Source: Acanthamoeba castellanii str. Neff
Taxonomy: Eukaryota > Discosea > Longamoebia > Acanthamoebidae
Assembly: GCF_000313135.1 (NCBI RefSeq)
Contig: NW_004457268.1
Span: 386,194 to 450,193 of the forward strand
Reading direction: 5' to 3'
DNA: 64,000 bases
The translations under genes were made by a program, and so were the position numbers. The notes beneath the pieces are model-generated. The model did no database searches, was not told the origin of the DNA, and was given only the letters and a program-made list of their open reading frames with translations. The first letter of the stretch is position 1. Each line of letters starts with the position of its first letter. Below, piece by piece: positions 45,714 to 56,632 of this stretch.

Positions 45714-46649
45714 CTTAGTAGCTGCCCACGGGAGTAGGTCCAGGGGGTGCACACGTACGACGTTCTTGTCTTCGACGTCGCTCAGCTTGCTGAGCTCCTC
45801 CTTCTTCTGTGAGTGGTGGGTGGTCGCACGCGGGTGTAAGTGGAAAGTGTAAAGTGGTGCCGGGAGGCCAGATCCCGACGTCCCAACGCCGCGGCCTTGC
45901 TAGGCACACACACACACGGAGAGAGGGAGGGCTTGCGGCCACGTACGAGGTACTGCCAGGCCGAGGCCATGCTGGTGGCGAGCAGGTTCAGCAGGTAGAT
46001 GCGGGCCTGGGCCAGGCTGCTTTGGCCCTCCTCCGAGTCATCAAAGCTCTGCCAAACACGGTGACGCGTCAACGTTGCAGGCCACCTCGATCAAAAATGA
46101 AATAATAATAATAATAACAAGAGACGATAAATGAATTAAAATATTGAAATAATGAAATAAAACGATCAACGACGACGAAACATGTTCGCAAGGAACGCCC
46201 CGACATTACATTAAATAATAACAATAAAGATCGGACAAATTAAACAAGAATGGAGGTGGGGTTCTTACCTGGGGCAGGTTTTCGAGGACTTGCAAGAGTG
46301 CGCCGGCGGCTACGTTGAGCTTGTGTTGGCTCATCTCCAAGAGCGCCTGCTCATTTTGGGTGCGCAGGGAAGCCTGCCTCACCCTTTCCGACGTCTGCTC
46401 ATCCTTGTCCTTGTACAGGGACACCACCTGACGGCATAATTCAAATCAATTAGCATTTGATTATGTAGTGATTATTACCACATATAGCGGGCAATAAAAA
46501 TCGAATCACTTGGATAAAAATGGCAAAACTCAAATGAAACGCCCGCGTACCATGCTGCTGATTCGGTCCACGAGGTGTTTGATGAGAGATGCCTCATCAG
46601 TGATGGCCAGCAACCCGGCGGCATAAGACGAACTAGACATCATGTTCAT
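37138..46649 (-). CDS. NF1: Neurofibromin (NF1) homologue, RasGAP
   Basis: A very large protein (roughly 2,500 residues) that turns off Ras. About 15 exons run from MNMMSSSS (ATG at 46649) to a TAG/TAA-type end at 37138. The biggest exon, 38296-41908, alone codes about 1,200 residues. It contains the GAP domain (TLFRRNSMATK with the arginine finger, YLRFICPAIVSPDGYG), the Sec14-like lipid-binding domain (GVTKDKQPVFYYIARRLDKA, FVLVVDCTLF) and the following PH-like part. After these come the long helical region with DVPGTLLNMALLNLGN and LETSGLAIPRN, and then MLSFDNLVHVQQYLPELFHA. Upstream exons carry the conserved N-terminal helical part and downstream ones the C-terminal HEAT-like part. Essentially the full animal/Dictyostelium architecture is retained. 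Intron positions outside the big exon were only approximated. Confidence 0.93.
45646..45716 (+). repeat. (CA)n microsatellite followed by (GA)n in an NF1 intron
   Basis: A run of about 25 CA units followed by GA units lies in an intron of the minus-strand neurofibromin gene. Confidence 0.9.
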
Positions 46650-47103
46650 TGAGCCCCCACGCAGGAAGGTGGTCTGCGAGAAAGATGATGCCCGAGAAGA
46701 CGCGTTCTAGACGGGAAGAGGCAACGGCCGCTGAAGAAGAAGAGGGAAGATAGAGATGTGCGGCCAACGTTGCGCGTTGTTTGTGCTCTGTGTGTGCTGC
46801 TCGTGCGGGGGCGCAATTTTTGTCGCGACAGAAAGCGAAGGCGGCACCCAACAGGAGGCGACCACAATTTCGCGGTCGACGCTGTCGGCTGGTAGCGAAC
46901 GGCCGCCCACCATTTTGCCACCGCCACGATCCCTCCACTCCCATTGGCTGGGGCAGCGAGATTATTATTAAACGTCACTCCGCTTCACGCGTGGGTCTTT
47001 GGTTACGGCTAGGTTTGTTGGGCGAACAGAGAACGAGGCCCTCAGCGTGTTGCGTGTTGTGTTGGTACAGGGCGGCGGTGGTGGTGGTGGCAGAGGGCGA
47101 TTA
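46650..47103. other. Spacer between NAMPT 3' end and NF1 start
   Basis: A 454-bp head-to-tail gap between two minus-strand genes. It should hold the NF1 promoter and the NAMPT 3' UTR. A (GGT)n run sits at about 47071-47090. I see no convincing gene. The open frames across 46700-46950 overlap on both strands and resemble no family. Confidence 0.5.
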
Positions 47104-48771
47104 TCAGGCGGCGAGGTTCTGTGCGAGGGTCTCCTTCATGGTCTGGACCCAGGTGTCCATCTTCTGCCGCAGCTGCGGGGAGATGGGGTCGAAAACGCGG
47201 GGCAGGGCCGTCCACTCGCTCTGCACGCGGGCCTTGAGGGTGTCAAAGTCCTCGGGGAAGGCGCCCTCGACGGGTCCGTGGTCGTAGACGACGCGCAGGA
47301 GGTCCTCGCCCGCGACGTCGGCCTCGGCCGGGTAGATGACGGGCACGCCCTGCTCGTTGCGGATGACCTTGAGCGTGCCGGGGAGCGAGATCTTCTCGGC
47401 GTCGGTCTTGGGGTACTTCATGACCTCGCGCGTGCGGCCGTCGGCGTACTCGATGTAGGAGAGCTTGGTGGCGAAGGACATGGTGTCGCGGTCGACCTTC
47501 TGCAGGAGGCCGCCGCCCATGCCAAAGGTGCAGCTCTGGGCCGAGTAGCCCTTGGCCAGCGCGGCCTCGAGGATCTTGACGAGCGTGGCCGAGTTGATGC
47601 CGTCGCCCTGGATGACCGACACGCCGCGCAGCACCTTGTAGCCCTTCTTGTTGACGTCGGCGCCGAAGGCCTTCTCGCCGGCGTCGAGGCCCATGAGAAC
47701 GGCATCGACGGGGTCGCCCGAGTCGGGGCGGAGCACCATGTGACCGCCGGCCTTCTCCTTCTTCTCCCTGATCTGCGGGAGGATGTTGTAGAGGCAGTTG
47801 GCGTAGTCGTACGAGTCGAGCACGCACGAGAAGACGCCCTTGCCGTGGTGCTCGATCATGTTCTCGATGGCCTCGCGCTCGGTGCGCCACGACGTCATCA
47901 CCGAGTGCTCGGTGGCCGGGATGCTCTCGCCCACGGGCTTGCCGTGGTTGAGCTCGAACTGGGCGTAGTAGGCCGCGCTCATCGTGTCCGTGCCGCCAAA
48001 GTTGAGGAGGTGCGCGCACCCGCCCAGCACCGACTGCTCGAGGCACGTGCAGCCGCGGAAGCCAAAGTCGTGCAGCTTGAAGTTGGCCAGCTTATGGTTC
48101 TCTTCGTCCACGCTCTTCTCGAACGCTGCCTCGATCGTGTCCTTTGCCCTACGGCTCAGCGTGGCCACCGTCGTCGGGTACCACACCTGTACCGCAAAAA
48201 CCCATAGACAGCTGTCAGAAGGCATGCGTAGGGAGGAGCTCACTGTAGAAATATAATAATATAATTAAAAAAAGATGTAAAGTCAAAAAAAGATTACGCA
48301 AATGTCGGGGGGGGGGCGCACTTGGGTGAGGAGGGTCTCGAAGTAGGTGAGAAGCAGGGTGTACTCCTTTTCAGCAGTAATCTGGTAGACGGGGACGTGG
48401 ATGTGGGCGCAGGTGCCCTCGGGCAGGGCCTGCAGCTTCACGGGGAAGTAGCCGTTGTTCTCCTCCACGAATTTGAGGAATAGATGCTTGGGGAAGGGGA
48501 AGGCAGTGTGGCCGGCGTTGTGGGTGCTGTAGAAGAGGTCGGCCTTCTCCACGTCCTCCTTGGTCCACTGTCTACACAGGAAGTTCTCGACGAGGTACCG
48601 TATGCCATAGTAGACGAACCGGTTGTCGGTCTTGTCGCCCCCGTAGGGCTTCCTGAACTCGCCGTAGCCCACCGCCTTCTTCGAGTCAGGATACATCGTA
48701 AAGTGACTCGCCTTGTAGGAATCAGCCACCACGCTGATTGGAATGAGGCTGTGCAGCGGTGTGCGATACAT
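47104..48771 (-). CDS. NAMPT: Nicotinamide phosphoribosyltransferase
   Basis: NAMPT makes NMN from nicotinamide and PRPP, the first step of NAD salvage. Two exons (48322-48771 and 47104-48186) give 510 residues, close to the usual ~490. Visible motifs are VADSYKASHFTMYP near the N-terminus, YFETLLTQVWYPTTVAT across the splice, FKLHDFGFRGCT, HLLNFGGTDT, PATEHSVMTSW (with the catalytic His), LRPDSGDPVD, VIQGDGI and FGMGGGLLQKVDRDT. The start is set at MYRTPLHS. A longer in-frame start at 48849 would add 26 residues that look non-conserved. The long second exon without introns is notable beside intron-rich neighbours. Confidence 0.95.
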
Positions 48772-49155
48772 GTTTGTTTTCCTTGCTCTGTTCCCTCTGG
48801 GTTGGCGATTTGTGATGTGGTGATGTTCAGAAACGATTTGTTTATCCAATGATCGTTACCGTACAGCCTTCAAAATTCGCGCAAGAGGCAGTTTCCTGAA
48901 AAAGGAGTTGTAACGAAATTTTTGCATATTTGCGAATTCCTTTCGTGCCTTTCGTGCCTTTCGTGCCTTTCGTGTTTTTGGGTTTGCCACCTCCGACGGT
49001 CGGTTCACGGGAGAATTCAACGGCATTCCTCGATTGCATCGCCGGTTCGGCTGTGGCGGAGAAGGGGGAGGAACAAGCTACACCAGCAACACTGCCTTCT
49101 CCACAAAACCGCTGGGCATTGCTTGCCTACACGCACCCCACACACACTTGCCCCG
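48772..49155. other. Divergent spacer upstream of NAMPT with TTTCGTGCC repeats
   Basis: A gap of about 384 bp. A 9-nt unit (TTTCGTGCC) occurs three times plus a partial copy at about 48940-48976. A CA-rich stretch follows near 49130-49150. Likely promoter DNA for NAMPT and the small gene to the right. Confidence 0.6.
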
Positions 49156-49560
49156 ATGACCATGGCTATGTTCGCTCCCCCTGCACCTTCCACCTTCCGC
49201 ACGACGACTTCATCGCAGCTGCCGTCGTGGGACACTTCGAATCCCATCTTCTTTGCGCCCAGCGCTGCCGCACCATCTGCAGGAGCCGCCTCGAACCCGT
49301 TGCCCACGGCCTCTCGCAGCAAGCGAAAAACGCCTGAGGCGGAGGAGCTCGTTGCTGCCTCGCGAAGGGAGGCGCTCGATGAAACGAGAACCGTCGCGCC
49401 TAGCAGCCGCCATCCGCTCAAGCGAGCACGACGAGGCCAAATTAATCATCCCGTGGTGGCGGCCCCGCAGAGCTTGGCGTTGGTCCTCTACCAGCCGCGA
49501 GAGGATATCATCGGCCAATCTGCAGCACACGCAGAGCAGTCGCTCCTAAGCTACAATTAG
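49156..49560 (+). CDS. Small Ser/Ala/Pro-rich protein with basic nuclear-targeting-like segment, unrecognised
   Basis: A single uninterrupted frame gives 134 residues from ATG 49156 to TAG 49558-49560. The N-terminal half is Ala/Pro/Ser/Thr-rich. A basic cluster SRSKRKTPE and a second one HPLKRARRG, about 40 residues apart, resemble a bipartite nuclear localisation signal. The C-terminus has a short hydrophobic motif SLALVLYQP before an acidic/polar end. I know no family with this pattern. It lacks introns, unlike its neighbours, and lies between NAMPT (divergent) and the actin bundler (same strand, about 270 bp downstream). The reading frame also extends upstream to 48922 without a stop, so a longer N-terminus cannot be ruled out. 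Confidence 0.5.
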   Translation: MTMAMFAPPAPSTFRTTTSSQLPSWDTSNPIFFAPSAAAPSAGAASNPLPTASRSKRKTPEAEELVAASRREALDETRTVAPSSRHPLKRARRGQINHPVVAAPQSLALVLYQPREDIIGQSAAHAEQSLLSYN

Positions 49561-49830
49561 TGGCCGATTCGGGATGCACACAATCATGTACATAGACACC
49601 TCCACTATTTATACAACAACAAAGACAATTACAAGATCGTTCTTTATTTCTTTTCTCTGTTTATTTTTTATCAATAATTGTCAAGGAAAATGAACACAAA
49701 AGAGTCGACAAAGAACCCGTGGACCTACCCAAACCGAGCGCAACGCTTGGCGCGGTGACACGATTCTAACTGTTGGCCACAGCTTTCCCTTCGTAGTTCC
49801 CCATCTTCAAGCCTCTTCTTCATCAAAAGA

Positions 49831-50653
49831 ATGTCGTTCACCGAGAAGCTCGACCCGGAGGCTCTTGCCTACTTCAACAATGTGTGCCAGAAGCCCTTCG
49901 CGCAGCAGGCCGTGGCCTTCTTGAACGCGTACTGGAGGGAGACGGCGGACCAGGCCGATTTCATCTTCAGCGTGTCGTGGGAGTTGATCAAGTATGCCGA
50001 CATGCACAGCAAGGGCATCTCGCTGCGCCACCTCTACGAGGAGGGTCACGATCTCGATTTCGACATCGGTCTCTACTTCTACGAGCAGCTCTGCAAGTTC
50101 GTCGAGGACCCCAAGAACAGCAAGTGGGCCAGCCCCGCCTTCCGCAAGTCGCAGCCCGAGATGCTCACCGCCATCAAGCGCAAGCAGGAGCTCAGGGACC
50201 GCGTCGACGTCAACTTCGACGGCCGTGTGTCCTTCCTCGAGTACCTCCTCTACCAGTACAACAGCGTCGCCAACCCGGCTGACTTCTGTAAGAGGTCCAT
50301 GTCCTGCCAGGACGAGCACCCCGAGATCCGCGCGCGTCTCGCCCTCGAGGAGGTCAACAAGAGCATCAAGGCCTACGAGGCCGAGAGGTACCGCCTGACC
50401 GAGGAGGCCAAGCTGCCCGGCGTCAAGGGCCTCAAGGCCACCAACGAGCTCGCCCAGCTCGACGCCAGCCCCCTGGCCGAGAAGCTCAACAAGGCCCTCA
50501 TCACCGCCGAGGCCGCTGTGCGCATTGCCGTCCGCAAGTTCGGCGGCCAGAGCCTCCAACTCCTCCGAGACCTTTGCCCCGACCGAGGGCGCGCTCTGGT
50601 GGATGTCCCGCGACCTCGAGGAGAAGCAGAAGCACTACGGCAAGAAGAAGTAG
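49831..50653 (+). CDS. 34 kDa calcium-regulated actin-bundling protein, with a one-base frame break
   Basis: It resembles the EF-hand actin cross-linker known from Dictyostelium (the 34 kDa protein). Visible features are an N-terminal region with PFAQQAVAFLNAYW, an EF-hand loop (DVNFDGRVSFLEYLLY), and the helical segment HPEIRARLALEEVNKSIKAY. Frame 1 runs to RKFGG near 50545. Beyond that the plausible C-terminus (ETFAPTEGALWWMSRDLEE, ending GKKK and TAG at 50651-50653) lies in the next frame. The interval from ATG to that stop is 823 nt, one base too many. No GT-AG intron can explain the shift. A sequence or assembly error is simplest, but a real frameshift is possible. Read straight on, frame 1 gives an Arg-rich tail unlike the family. 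Intronless and strongly codon-biased. Confidence 0.82.
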
Positions 50654-50948
50654 AGCGAGCGAGAGCGAGAGAGCGAGGCAGAGACCCCGCAAACCGTGGT
50701 GTCGGGGCAAGCCCTTGTTCTATATTTTTTGTAGTTGAAGCGACGTGTGTCGCTCTTCCAAATTAGTCGCCATTGCCTTTATTTGTACTAATAAAGTGAA
50801 ATGGTTAAAAAAAGATAATAATTAAGGCGCATTAATTTCACTTTATTTAGCTGTATTGCTTGGTCTCTTCTGCGAAGTCTTTACGACGGGTTCAGTTTGC
50901 TCCGGACCTTGGTTCGTTTTCTTTTGTGCCCTACACACGCCGGCGAAG

Positions 50949-52821
50949 ATGGCTACCGCATCTGCATCCAACGTTCTCCGCCTGCCCGGAGAGGGGCTCG
51001 CGACTGGCCTCGAGCAGCTGGAGTGGGCCGAAGTGCAGAAGCACAACACGCGCGAGAGCTCGTGGCTGGTGATTAACGACCAGGTGTACGACATCACCAA
51101 CTTCGGCCGGCGCCATCCCGGCGGCAAGGTTATCTACCACTACGCGGGTCAAGATGCCACAGACTCGTTTCGGGCTCTTCACCCCGATTCCGCCCTGGTG
51201 ATGAAGTATCTCAAGCCCCTCCTCATCGGTCAAGTGGCACCCGGCTCATCCACCGCAGCATCGATTGTTGATGGCGCCCGACCGGCGCCCTCGGCATTCG
51301 TGGAGGAATTCAGACAGGTGCGCAAAGAATTCGAGGAGCAGGGCCTGTTCGAGGCCAGCTGGTCCTTCTTCTTCGGGATGCTGGCCCACATCTTCCTGCT
51401 CGAGGCTGCCGCCTACTACAGCATCAAGCTGCTGGGCAACAGTTGGCCCGTCTACCTCCTCGCCGTCGGCCTCCTCGCCACTGCCCAGGCACAGGCCGGC
51501 TGGCTCCAGGTGCGCCCCCCAAACCCCTGCGACCGCAGTATTACACTACACAATTATTTATTTATGTATTTATTTATTTAATACTACGTATCCATTACTA
51601 TCACTTCTCTCTTTTTTTTTTACTTAATTTGTCCATTTCTCGCACGCGCTCATCGCTGACCTGCGACGCTGGTCGTACTCTCTTCAGCACGATTGTGGGC
51701 ACTTGTCCGTGTTCAGGAAGTCGAAGTGGAACCATTGGATGCACTACATCGTCATCTGCCACATCAAGGGCGCCTCGCGAGCCTGGTGGAACTGGTACCC
51801 CGCCACTACTTCTTCCTGGCACCGGTGTGTCACATGTGCTGATTGATCTCCTTTCTTCTTCTTCTTCTTCTTCTTCGTCCACCCAGGCGTCACTTTGAGC
51901 ACCACGCAAAGCCCAACGTGGTGCGCAAGGACCCCGACATCACCTTCCCCAACCTCTTCCTTCTCGGCGACCACCTGACGCGCAAGTGGGCCAAGGCCAA
52001 GAAGGGTATGCAAACACCCACCACCTCATCACTCCACCACATGCCTTGCGCGCGTAGCTCACTCGACTTCTTTTGTTTTCTGTTGTTGTTGTTGTTGTTG
52101 TTGATTGTTTCGTTGTTGTTGATTGTGACGATGGTGCAGGAGTGATGCCCTACAACAAGCAGCACCTCTACTGGTGGGCTTTCCCCCCGCTCCTGCTGCC
52201 CGTCTACTTCCACTACGACAACATTCGATACGTCTTCCAGCACAAGCACTGGTGGGACCTCTTCTGGATCGCCACGTACGTCCGCTTCACCTCTCGGGCG
52301 CCCTACATCAAGGGCTGGCGGGGTCTTGTTCATCACATACTCGAGTAGTCGCAGTCGTTGGCGTGATACTCATCATCGTCCGCGTGTGCAGGTTCTTCGC
52401 GAAGCACTTCACGCTCTACGGCCCGCTGATGGGCGGCTGGGGCGCGTTCTGGTTCTACATGCTGGTGCGCACGGTCGAGAGCCACTGGTTCACATGGGTG
52501 ACCCAGATGAACCACATCCCCATGCACGTCGACAACGACCGCGAGCTGGACTGGCCCACCCTGCAGGGTCTCGCCACGTGCAACGTCGAGGGCAGCCTCT
52601 TCAACGACTGGTTCACGGGCCACCTCAACTACCAGATCGAGCACCACCTCTTCCCCACCATGCCCCGCCACAACTACGCGGTGGCCAACAAGAAGGTCCA
52701 GGCCCTCTACAAGAAGCACGGCGTGCCGATGCAGACCAAGGGCCTCATCGAAGCCTTCGCCGACATCGTCAAGTCGCTCGAGCACTATGGTGAGGTGTGG
52801 AAGGAGGCCTACTACGGCTAA
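50949..52821 (+). CDS. Front-end fatty acid desaturase with N-terminal cytochrome b5 domain
   Basis: A membrane-bound desaturase (delta-5/6/8 type) that introduces double bonds between an existing one and the carboxyl end of polyunsaturated fatty acids. Five exons (50949-51509, 51688-51794, 51887-52005, 52140-52275, 52392-52821) give 450 residues. The cytochrome b5 heme motif HPGG is in [15 protein letters not shown]. The three histidine boxes are HDCGH at the start of exon 2, HFEHH in exon 3, and QIEHH in the last exon, where Gln in place of the first His marks front-end desaturases. Transmembrane segments lie before box 1 and around VYFHY and FWFYMLV. The exact regiospecificity cannot be read from sequence. 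Confidence 0.94.
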
Positions 52822-52926
52822 GTACTCTGCCGGAGCGTGCAAAGAACACTCGCTCGCACACGTTTTCATTTCTGCCTATTTTTCACAGGCCATTTCTTCT
52901 GGCGCCAAAAACGTTCAGTAACGAAG

Positions 52927-55900
52927 ATGGAGGCGGGCGGCTACCCCCCGTCAGACACGATGGAGGAAGAGGAGACGGCCTCAGGCGCCTCGCATCAACA
53001 GCCCACAGAAGATTCCAATTCTGTACGATGGCATCCACGCGAAGCCGCAACTGCCTCGATTAGGGCTCTCATTTTCGTTCATCCCTGACAATTCGCCCCC
53101 ATTCGTGCAATTAACACTTAGATGGATGAGATTGATGAACTGGGTCGCGTGCTCGAAGAGTGCGTTGCTGCTTTCAAGCAGAAAGATTCGATCATGGAAG
53201 TGGGCGTGCTGCACGAGACCAAGAAGTTCCTTGCCTCTGGCGGCACACCTCAGGTACGAGCCAGCCGCTGGCATTTGAATGGATAATCTGGCGCTGATGG
53301 CAGACGATGGCGCGTGTGCATGTAGACGGTGGTTCACCTCTTGGCAGAAAACTACCGAGGCTATGCAGAAATGGTGAATCTTATGTCATCGTGGCTGGTG
53401 GCATCGGGCCTCAGCGCTGATGAAGTGAGCGAAATCGTCAAAGAGAAGCTTAAGGACATCCTCATGGAGAAGTTTTCGCCCTCGCAAGCCGATTCAATCT
53501 TTGCCGAGATGCAGTCGGCACCACACTGGCTCGACGTAATGATCGAGCACCCTGAATGGCGTGCTCTCATCTACCGCGTACGCGACACCCTTTCGCTTTC
53601 GCTTTCGCTCTTGCACTTCCAGCGCACTAATGAGTGCTTCATTGTTATGTGTTGGTGGTGGGCGTGTGCCTCACACAGTTGTCAGAAGTGCATCCGAGCT
53701 GTCTGATGTTGAACTTTGCCATCCAGCGGATATCCGACGCCGGCCATCAGACCGAAATCGCGTCGCTCGCCACGGCCTCCACCAACTTCGGGGTCTTCAA
53801 CCGCGTGCTCAGCCACTCCCTCCTCCAGCTCGCCGAAAAGGTGAGTGCGACACTCCCTCCTCCAGCTCTCTCCACTGTGCCCCCCCCCCTCCAACCTCGT
53901 CGGCTCACCCGCCCACCCACTTGCGCGCGTAGGACGAGTCCTCTCTTCCCTCCCTCCTCCCCGACTTCAAGAAGATGTGCGGACACAGCCAGCACACCTA
54001 CCTCTACACTCAGGTACGACAACAAGCCTATCGACCGCAATGACTCACGCTTTCGGTTTTCTTCTTCTTCTTCTTCTTCTTAACAAAACTCTGCTGTCTT
54101 CGACGGCCAGGCTGTGTTGGCGCACCTGGTGCGCGACAGAGCGGGCTACCACGTCAAGAGGCTCGCGCAGGAGCTGACCAACAGCACCATCGAGCACGGC
54201 CAGGTGGGGCGCAAACTCAGCTACCTGCTCTCCGACTCGCACCGATTCCCCAACATCGCCGAAGCCCTCCTCGCCATGCTCTCCTCCAACGCCACAAACC
54301 CTGCTGACGTCATCAAGGTGCGGCGTCGACGCAGTGCTTTAATAACATTTGGCAGCTGATGGTGTGATTTGCTCACCAAATGTGTGGCGGTACCTCTGTA
54401 TGTTATGTTTCTCGTTACGTGCAGCTGCACAAAGAGTACATTAAGCCCGACCCGCCATCGGTGGAGTTCCTGCGGGATCCCAACATCCTGGAGCTGTTCA
54501 TCCGGGACATGTTCAGCCCTGCGCGCTCCATCAGCCCCAACTACATCCTCAAATACTTCTTTGTCCTCGCCTACGCCGCCTCCGTGCGAGACGACCGAAT
54601 CGTACGAGCCTCCCCTCCCAGTCCCTTTTGAGGGGGCGGCACTCACGTGTCGTGTCGTTGGTCGTGTCGTCTCGTGCGCGCACCAGTTCGGGGGCAAGCT
54701 GGACAAGGAGATGCTGACGCCCACGATGAGCGCCCTGAAGGCCGTCCAGCCCATCTGCCAGGGCAACACCCTGGGCTCGGAGCTGCAGGCCGCCGCCCAC
54801 GACCTTCGCACCAACCTCTCCTACCCGGTGGTCGCCATGGGCATCATTCACTGGATTCGAACAAACCTCACCGGTACCCGCACGCACTCACGCAGCTCCT
54901 CCATCTCCACACGCATCGCTGTAATCTCGCCAACTCATCGGTGGTGCTGGTGGTGGCTGCTGGTGGTGGGCGTGTGCTCTCAGACCCGGCGTATTATGTG
55001 ACATCAATCAAGACCGTGCGAACGCCCTTCTATCTGGAGCTGCTACGGGAGATCGCCTACAAGCACCCGTTCCAGGTACCCACGCTGCTTCGCTTCGCCA
55101 TGATAGCGACCCCAGGACACCTCCTGACCTCGCTCATCCCCCCCCCCAATCCACTACCCACATTCCAGCGAGGGTCCGTGTTGCAAGTGCTGCAGGAATG
55201 CTTCACGATCGACTACGATCTGGACGCCCTCGCTGCCGTACGCCACCTACCCTCCCCAATTCCTTCCGGTAGTAATAGTAATAATATTCGTTGTTGTAAT
55301 AGTAATAATGATTTTCTGTTTGTGGGAATTGTGGGCTCAATGATGGCTTGCCTCCTCCCCCTCGTCACCGCGCCAACCAACAGGTGGAGCTGCGGAAGGA
55401 GCTGCTCGAGAACATGCTCTACCTGATGCGATGCGGGCACATTATGCCGGTGCTCGAGTACGTCCTTGGCTGGCCCAAGACCGTAGACCAGGGCCTCCTC
55501 CGACACTTTGTCGCGCAGGTGCGATTGAATCCCCCTCCCCCTGCCTTTTTCCAACACACACGACACACACACACACACCTCTTCGGCCGAAGAGGGTTAT
55601 GGGCCGCTAGTACTCACCCGATCCGAATGGCGGCAGGTGTTGAGCATGATCGAGCCGCCCTACTCGGCCGGATTCCTCCGGATGCTGCTGCGCATTGTAC
55701 ATGTCAACACCGAGGCCTTCCGGACGGCCTCGGCCGATAGCGCCACCCTCCACGAAACCCTCAACCTCTTCATCGGTACCCACCTCCGGTCCCGCGTCAT
55801 TTCGCGTTCACGTTCTCGCCCTGACGTTGCACCACCTGCCGCCGCGCCGTGCCACGCCGCACAGAGGAGTGCGAGGAGAAGGCGATGGACTACGGATTCA

Positions 55901-56172
55901 CGAGTGCGGGCGACAGGGAGCTGCTGCGCCAGCTCCAGCCCGAGTTCCGCGGCACCAGCCAGGGCGCGCCACCAACCCCGACGGCTGCCTCCTCCTCCTC
56001 CTCTTCCTCTTCTTCTTCTTCTTCTTCTTCCCTCTCATCCTCCCAATCCTCCGCCTCTACTTTCTCCTCCGCCCAGCAGCAGTCCCAGGGGGCCGGGGTG
56101 CCCACCAAGCTCAAGATCAAGCTCAGCGGCGACCACCACCTCACCCACTCGCACGACGGCGCCAGGAAGTAA
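52927..56172 (+). CDS. NELFCD: Negative elongation factor subunit C/D (TH1)
   Basis: The helical NELF-C/D protein is a component of the complex that helps pause RNA polymerase II near promoters. About 13 exons run from ATG 52927 to a TAA at 56170-56172. Family features in order are LHETKKFLASGGTPQTVVHL, AENYRGYAEMVNLMSSWL, HPSCLMLNFAIQRISDAG, the NRVLSHSL segment, HTYLYTQ, NATNPADVI, PDPPSVEFLRDPNILELF, YFFVLAYAASV, YPVVAMGIIHWI, VLSMIEPPYSAGF and LRMLLRIVHVN. The C-terminus carries an extra Ser-rich tail (55985-56060) and a basic/His end. The first exon is short and acidic. Each intron is about 80-170 nt. Confidence 0.92.
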
Positions 56173-56632
56173 AATAAAACACCAACCAATCAACCGCCGT
56201 GGCGCCCCTTCGATTGAATTCAATTGGTTTGCTTCTTCTGTACACCCTACACCCGCGCCCGCCGCAGGGGTCATGGAAGGTGGTTGCTGTCGGTCTGGCC
56301 GCGTTGATGGCGGTGGGGACTCCCTGAGGCGGACGGTGGCCGGTGCCGGTGCTTGGGCCGTTCGTGTTCGGGCGGCTCCCAGCCACGGATGACCGCCTTG
56401 GCCGCCGCCAACGACGACGCCGCCGCCGTTCGAGGCAAGCCCAACGCCCTGAGGAGCGGCGACGGCGACGGTGACGACACCGGCGCCGACGTGGGCGAGG
56501 GCGTGATCGGGTGGTCGAACGCGCCTGAGTCCGAGGTGTACATGCGCTCGAGAATCCAGCTTTCGTCGATGTCAGTCGCAGACGAGCGCCAAACTACCGA
56601 GTCGTCGACGGTGACGGCGGTTGGGTGGTTTC
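56173..56632. other. Convergent spacer between NELF-C/D and RhoGEF
   Basis: A 460-bp gap at the 3' ends of both genes. AATAAA-like bases occur just after the NELF-C/D stop. Long open frames exist on both strands but look like compositional shadows. A further RhoGEF exon here cannot be excluded. Confidence 0.45.

Noticed and set aside
45600..45760. Val-Cys repeat peptide frames
   Set aside because: Translation of a (CA)n microsatellite in an NF1 intron.
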